NCBI RefSeq assembly: GCF_003711805.1
Contig: NZ_QXCP01000010.1
Coordinates: 1,061 to 65,060 of the forward strand
Length of the DNA: 64,000 nucleotides
Source of the DNA: Brachybacterium sp. EE-P12
GTDB lineage: Bacteria > Actinomycetota > Actinomycetes > Actinomycetales > Dermabacteraceae
Direction: 5' to 3'
Shown here: positions 61,254 through 64,000 of the stretch, piece by piece
How positions within the stretch are numbered: the first letter of the stretch is position 1
Layout: the number at the start of each line of letters is the position of its first letter
Translations under genes and position numbers: made by a program
Notes under the pieces: generated by a model
Told to the model about the DNA's origin: nothing
Seen by the model: only the letters and a program-made list of their open reading frames with translations
The model's database searches: none

Positions 61254-62156
61254 ATGAGCTCGGATCCTTGCACCCCGCACACCCCGCGCACCCCGCAGAC
61301 CCCTGCCCCGTCGACCCCGCGCGTCCTCTCGATCGCGGGCACCGACCCGACCGGCGGCGCCGGCACCGCCGCGGATCTCAAGTCGATCACCGCCGCCGGC
61401 GGCTACGGCATGGCGGCGGTGACCGCGGTCGTCGCCCAGAACACGCACGGCGTGCGCGACATCCACGTCCCGCCGGCCGCATTCCTCACCGCGCAGCTCG
61501 AGGCGGTCTCCGACGACGTCGTGCTCGAGGCGGTCAAGACCGGCATGCTCGCCACCGCCGAGATCATCCAGGCCGTCGAGGCGTGGGTGCGCGCGCAGCG
61601 CCCGAGGATCCTCGTCGTGGACCCGGTGATGGTCGCGACCAGCGGGGACAGGCTCCTGGAGCCGGAGGCCGAGGAGGCGATGCTCCGCTTCTGCCGGCTC
61701 GCGACCGTGGTCACCCCGAACATCGACGAGCTCGCCGTGCTCACCGGCGAGCCCCGCGCCGCCGGGGAGGCCGGCGCCCTCGCGCAGGCCTCCCGGTGGT
61801 CCGCCGCGACCGGTGTCGCCGTCGTCGTCAAGACCGGGCACCTCGAGGACCGCGAGGTCACCAACACCTGGATCTCGCCCGACGGGACCCTCCACCCGGT
61901 GCCCTCGACCCGCGTGGACACCACCAGCACCCACGGCACCGGCTGCTCCCTCGCCGCCGCGCTCGCGACCCGCCTCGGCGCCGGCGAGGACCCTGCGACG
62001 GCCCTCGCCTGGGTCACCGACTGGCTGCACGAGGCGATCACGCACGGGGCGGCGCTGCAGGTGGGCAGCGGACACGGGCCCGTCGACCACTCGCACCGGG
62101 CACGCCGCCTCGCAGCGGAGGCCGAGGCCGAGCAGCTCCCCCAGGCCGTCCGATGA
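61254..62156 (+). CDS. thiD: Hydroxymethylpyrimidine (phosphate) kinase ThiD
   Basis: 300 residues. Phosphorylates HMP and HMP-P for the pyrimidine half of thiamine. After a Pro/Thr-rich leader of about 22 residues come VLSIAGTDPTGGAG, GGYGMAAVTAVVAQNT, VDPVMVATSG and the GTGCS anion hole. No thiE or tenA domain is fused to it. A TPP riboswitch directly precedes it and its stop overlaps the MFS gene start, so all three thiamine-related genes are one regulated unit. Confidence 0.94.
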   Translation: MSSDPCTPHTPRTPQTPAPSTPRVLSIAGTDPTGGAGTAADLKSITAAGGYGMAAVTAVVAQNTHGVRDIHVPPAAFLTAQLEAVSDDVVLEAVKTGMLATAEIIQAVEAWVRAQRPRILVVDPVMVATSGDRLLEPEAEEAMLRFCRLATVVTPNIDELAVLTGEPRAAGEAGALAQASRWSAATGVAVVVKTGHLEDREVTNTWISPDGTLHPVPSTRVDTTSTHGTGCSLAAALATRLGAGEDPATALAWVTDWLHEAITHGAALQVGSGHGPVDHSHRARRLAAEAEAEQLPQAVR

Positions 62157-63559
62157 CCGCCCTCGACGGACTCGACCCCGGCTCCTCCGGACCCCGCGCC
62201 ACCGGGCCTCGATCCACCGGGCCCCGCGCCGTCGGCACCCGCGCGCTGCCGCCTGCGGGCCGGGCAGCGCTGCGCGCCGGGGTGGTCGGCAACCTCATCG
62301 ACAACATCCACGTGTTCCTGCCGGTCACGGCGCTGGCGCCGGCGATGCTGGTGATCGCGGGTCCGTCGGCGACTGCTTCGGCCGGGGCGCTGATCATCGT
62401 CGCGATGCTGCTGGGCCGGCCCGTCGGCGGCGTGGTGTTCGGGCGGATCGCGGACCGCATGGGCCGCACCCGCACCACGCGTCTCGCGATCGGCGGCACC
62501 GCGGTGTGCGCCCTCGCGATCGCGGTCGTCCCCACCCACGAGGTGCTCGGCGCCGGGACGGTCGCGCTGGTGCTCGTGCTGCGGTTCCTGGGCGGGATCT
62601 TCGTGGCCGGGGAGTACTCGGCCGCGATCCCGCTGGCGATGGAGTGGTCGACGCCGCGACGCCGCGGCCTGATGAGCGGGCTGATCCTCTCGATGGCGCC
62701 GTGGGCGCAGGCCTCGATCGCCTTCGCCGTCGTGATGCTGCTGGCCGCGCTCGGCCCCGAGCAGTACGCCGTCTGGGGGTGGCGGGCGCTCTTCGTGGCG
62801 GGCGCCGCGCTGTCGCTCGGGATGATGCTCTACTACCGCCGCCATGTGGTGGATGCGCCGTTGCACGAGAGCGGGGCGCGGGAGGCCGACAGCCCCGCCC
62901 CGTCGGCCCCGCGCCCCGGGCTGCGCAGCCTGCTGGGCGGTCGCTGGGCGTCGGCGTTCTGGACGGCGTTCGTGCTGATGACGGGACTGTGGCTGCTCAC
63001 CGACTCGACCGTGCTGCTGCTGACGGCGCGGCTCGGCACCGACTCCCTCCTCTCCCCGGAGGCCGTCCCGCTGGTGATGGGTGCGGCGGCGATCGCGCAG
63101 GCTCTGGTGATGGCGCTCGCGGGGCACCTGTCCAGCCTCGTCGGCCGCCGGCGGCTGCTCGTCGTCTGGGGTGCGGTCGCCGGGCTGCTCGGTCCGGTGC
63201 TGTGGTGGGCGGCGGTGCACGCCCCGAGCCTCGCCGTCGCCGCGCTGCTCGCGGCACTGCTGCAGGTCGCGACGGTCTCGGCCTACGGTCCGATCGCGGC
63301 GTACCTCTCCGAGCGCTTCCCCGCGACGGTGCGCTCGACCGGCTACGGCTCCGCCTACAGCCTCTCCCTCGTGCTGCCGGCGCTGTACCCGTTCTACGTC
63401 CCGGCGCTCGAGCCGTGGCTCGGCCGGCACACCACGGTCATGGCGATGGTGGCGCTCGGCGGGCTGCTCGTGGTGGTCGGGGCGCTGCTCGGGCCACGGC
63501 TGTCCCCGCGGGATCTGGACGCCGAGCTCGACGAGGTCGCCGTGAGGAGCGCACGATGA
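62153..63559 (+). CDS. MFS transporter, metabolite:H+ symporter type, in the thiamine operon
   Basis: 468 residues, twelve predicted membrane helices, with a Gly/Pro/Arg-rich N-terminal arm of about 38. Features of the MHS branch: GRIADRMGRTRTTR between helices 2 and 3, RFLGGIFVAGEYSAAIPLAMEW, RRRGLMSG and YGPIAAYLSERFPATVRSTGYG. Being between thiD and thiM under a TPP riboswitch, it most likely imports a thiamine precursor such as HMP or hydroxyethylthiazole, or thiamine itself. MHS transporters usually carry organic acids or osmolytes, so this substrate is inferred from position only. Confidence 0.85.
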   Translation: MTALDGLDPGSSGPRATGPRSTGPRAVGTRALPPAGRAALRAGVVGNLIDNIHVFLPVTALAPAMLVIAGPSATASAGALIIVAMLLGRPVGGVVFGRIADRMGRTRTTRLAIGGTAVCALAIAVVPTHEVLGAGTVALVLVLRFLGGIFVAGEYSAAIPLAMEWSTPRRRGLMSGLILSMAPWAQASIAFAVVMLLAALGPEQYAVWGWRALFVAGAALSLGMMLYYRRHVVDAPLHESGAREADSPAPSAPRPGLRSLLGGRWASAFWTAFVLMTGLWLLTDSTVLLLTARLGTDSLLSPEAVPLVMGAAAIAQALVMALAGHLSSLVGRRRLLVVWGAVAGLLGPVLWWAAVHAPSLAVAALLAALLQVATVSAYGPIAAYLSERFPATVRSTGYGSAYSLSLVLPALYPFYVPALEPWLGRHTTVMAMVALGGLLVVVGALLGPRLSPRDLDAELDEVAVRSAR

Positions 63560-64000
63560 CCCCTCCTGCCGCCGACCCCGCACCGGATGCCGATCTCGCC
63601 CCGGTCCTGCCCGTCCTCGCGGCGGTGCGGGAGGCGGCGCCCCTGGTCCACTGCCTGACAGCGACCGTGTCGATGCAGCTCGTGGCCGACGGGCTGCTGG
63701 CCGCGGGAGCGCGCCCGATGATGACCGAGACCCTCGCCGAGGCACCCGTCGTCACGTCCCTCGCGGACGCTCTGCTGATCAACCTCGGCACGCTCAGCAC
63801 CGACGCGATGGAGGGCATCCCCGCCACGGTCGAGGTCGCCCGAGCGGAGGGACGCCCGTGGGTGCTGGATCCGACGGCGATCGGGCTCGCGCCCGTGCGC
63901 ACCCCGCTCGCGCGGCAGCTCCTGGAGCAGCGGCCGACGGTCGTGCGCGGCAACGCCTCCGAGGTGCTGGCACTGGTCGGCGCCGGAACAGGCGGTCGCG
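63556..64000 (+). CDS. thiM: Hydroxyethylthiazole kinase ThiM, cut by the window edge
   Basis: First 148 residues. Phosphorylates hydroxyethylthiazole for thiamine salvage. PLVHCLTATVSMQLVADGLLAAGARPMM matches the ThiM start, LLINLGTLSTDAM, LDPTAIGLAPVRT and VVRGNASEVLAL follow in order. Two positions differ from the common form: Asn in CLTN is Ala here, and LDPVGAG is LDPTAIG. The catalytic GTGC region lies outside the window. ATG overlaps the MFS stop (ATGA). Confidence 0.9.
   Translation, partial: MTPPAADPAPDADLAPVLPVLAAVREAAPLVHCLTATVSMQLVADGLLAAGARPMMTETLAEAPVVTSLADALLINLGTLSTDAMEGIPATVEVARAEGRPWVLDPTAIGLAPVRTPLARQLLEQRPTVVRGNASEVLALVGAGTGGR

Overview
The window is a piece of a very GC-rich actinobacterial chromosome. 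Third codon positions are almost all G or C, GTG starts are common, stop and start codons overlap in long gene strings, and mapped promoters look like TANNNT boxes, some of them leaderless. The pknB/pknA/pbpA/rodA/pstP/fhaB/fhaA block with crgA, DUF881, a class E sortase, DUF6318, DUF3817 and DUF222-HNH genes points to the order Micrococcales. A Brachybacterium-like member of the Dermabacteraceae is my best guess, but I could not test this. No rRNA, CRISPR array, phage or insertion sequence was seen.

Layout. 1-1.2 kb: a gene-poor edge, an odd CAT-anticodon tRNA and a pentapeptide-repeat protein. 1.3-5.3 kb (minus): two GNAT proteins and a two-gene sulfolipid (SQDG) module, SQD2-like glycosyltransferase plus SQD1-like UDP-sulfoquinovose synthase, divergent from a FolP2-type dihydropteroate synthase homologue. 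6.5-12.8 kb: DUF3817 protein, GH38 alpha-mannosidase, two paralogous serine hydrolases and a Tat-exported L,D-transpeptidase. 13.0-22.7 kb: the growth and division operon fhaA-fhaB-pstP-rodA-pbpA-pknA-pknB-pabA/trpG. 22.7-26.1 kb: sortase locus, crgA, an LppM-like lipoprotein, tRNA-Arg. 26.5-28.5 kb: Gfo/Idh/MocA dehydrogenase and ThuA protein. 28.7-37.0 kb: a lipid locus, SDR-PlsC-AGPS-phosphatase-SRPBCC on the minus strand, divergent from a fatty acyl reductase/HAD fusion and a YibE/F protein. 37.1-39.8 kb: polar amino acid ABC importer. 39.9-51.8 kb: two heterodimeric ABC exporters separated by a DUF6318 protein, a DUF559-like protein and a methyltransferase. 52.2-54.9 kb: FabH, AzlCD exporter and its likely Lrp regulator. 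54.9-60.8 kb: SbcCD and a DUF222-HNH protein. 61.1-64.0 kb: a TPP riboswitch ahead of thiD, an MFS transporter and a truncated thiM.

What stands out. The 28.7-35.6 kb locus contains, in one place, the enzymes needed for ether-lipid synthesis: fatty alcohol formation, alkyl-DHAP synthase with its HHH active-site triad, a ketoreductase and a PlsC acyltransferase. With the sulfolipid genes, the window carries two uncommon membrane-lipid systems. A family of about 60-bp palindromic intergenic elements (four copies, 37-52 kb) shows compensatory changes between its arms. The cell-wall genes act together: PknA/PknB sense the wall through extracellular PASTA domains, PstP reverses them, FhaA/FhaB read the phosphates, and RodA/PbpA carry out polymerisation and crosslinking.
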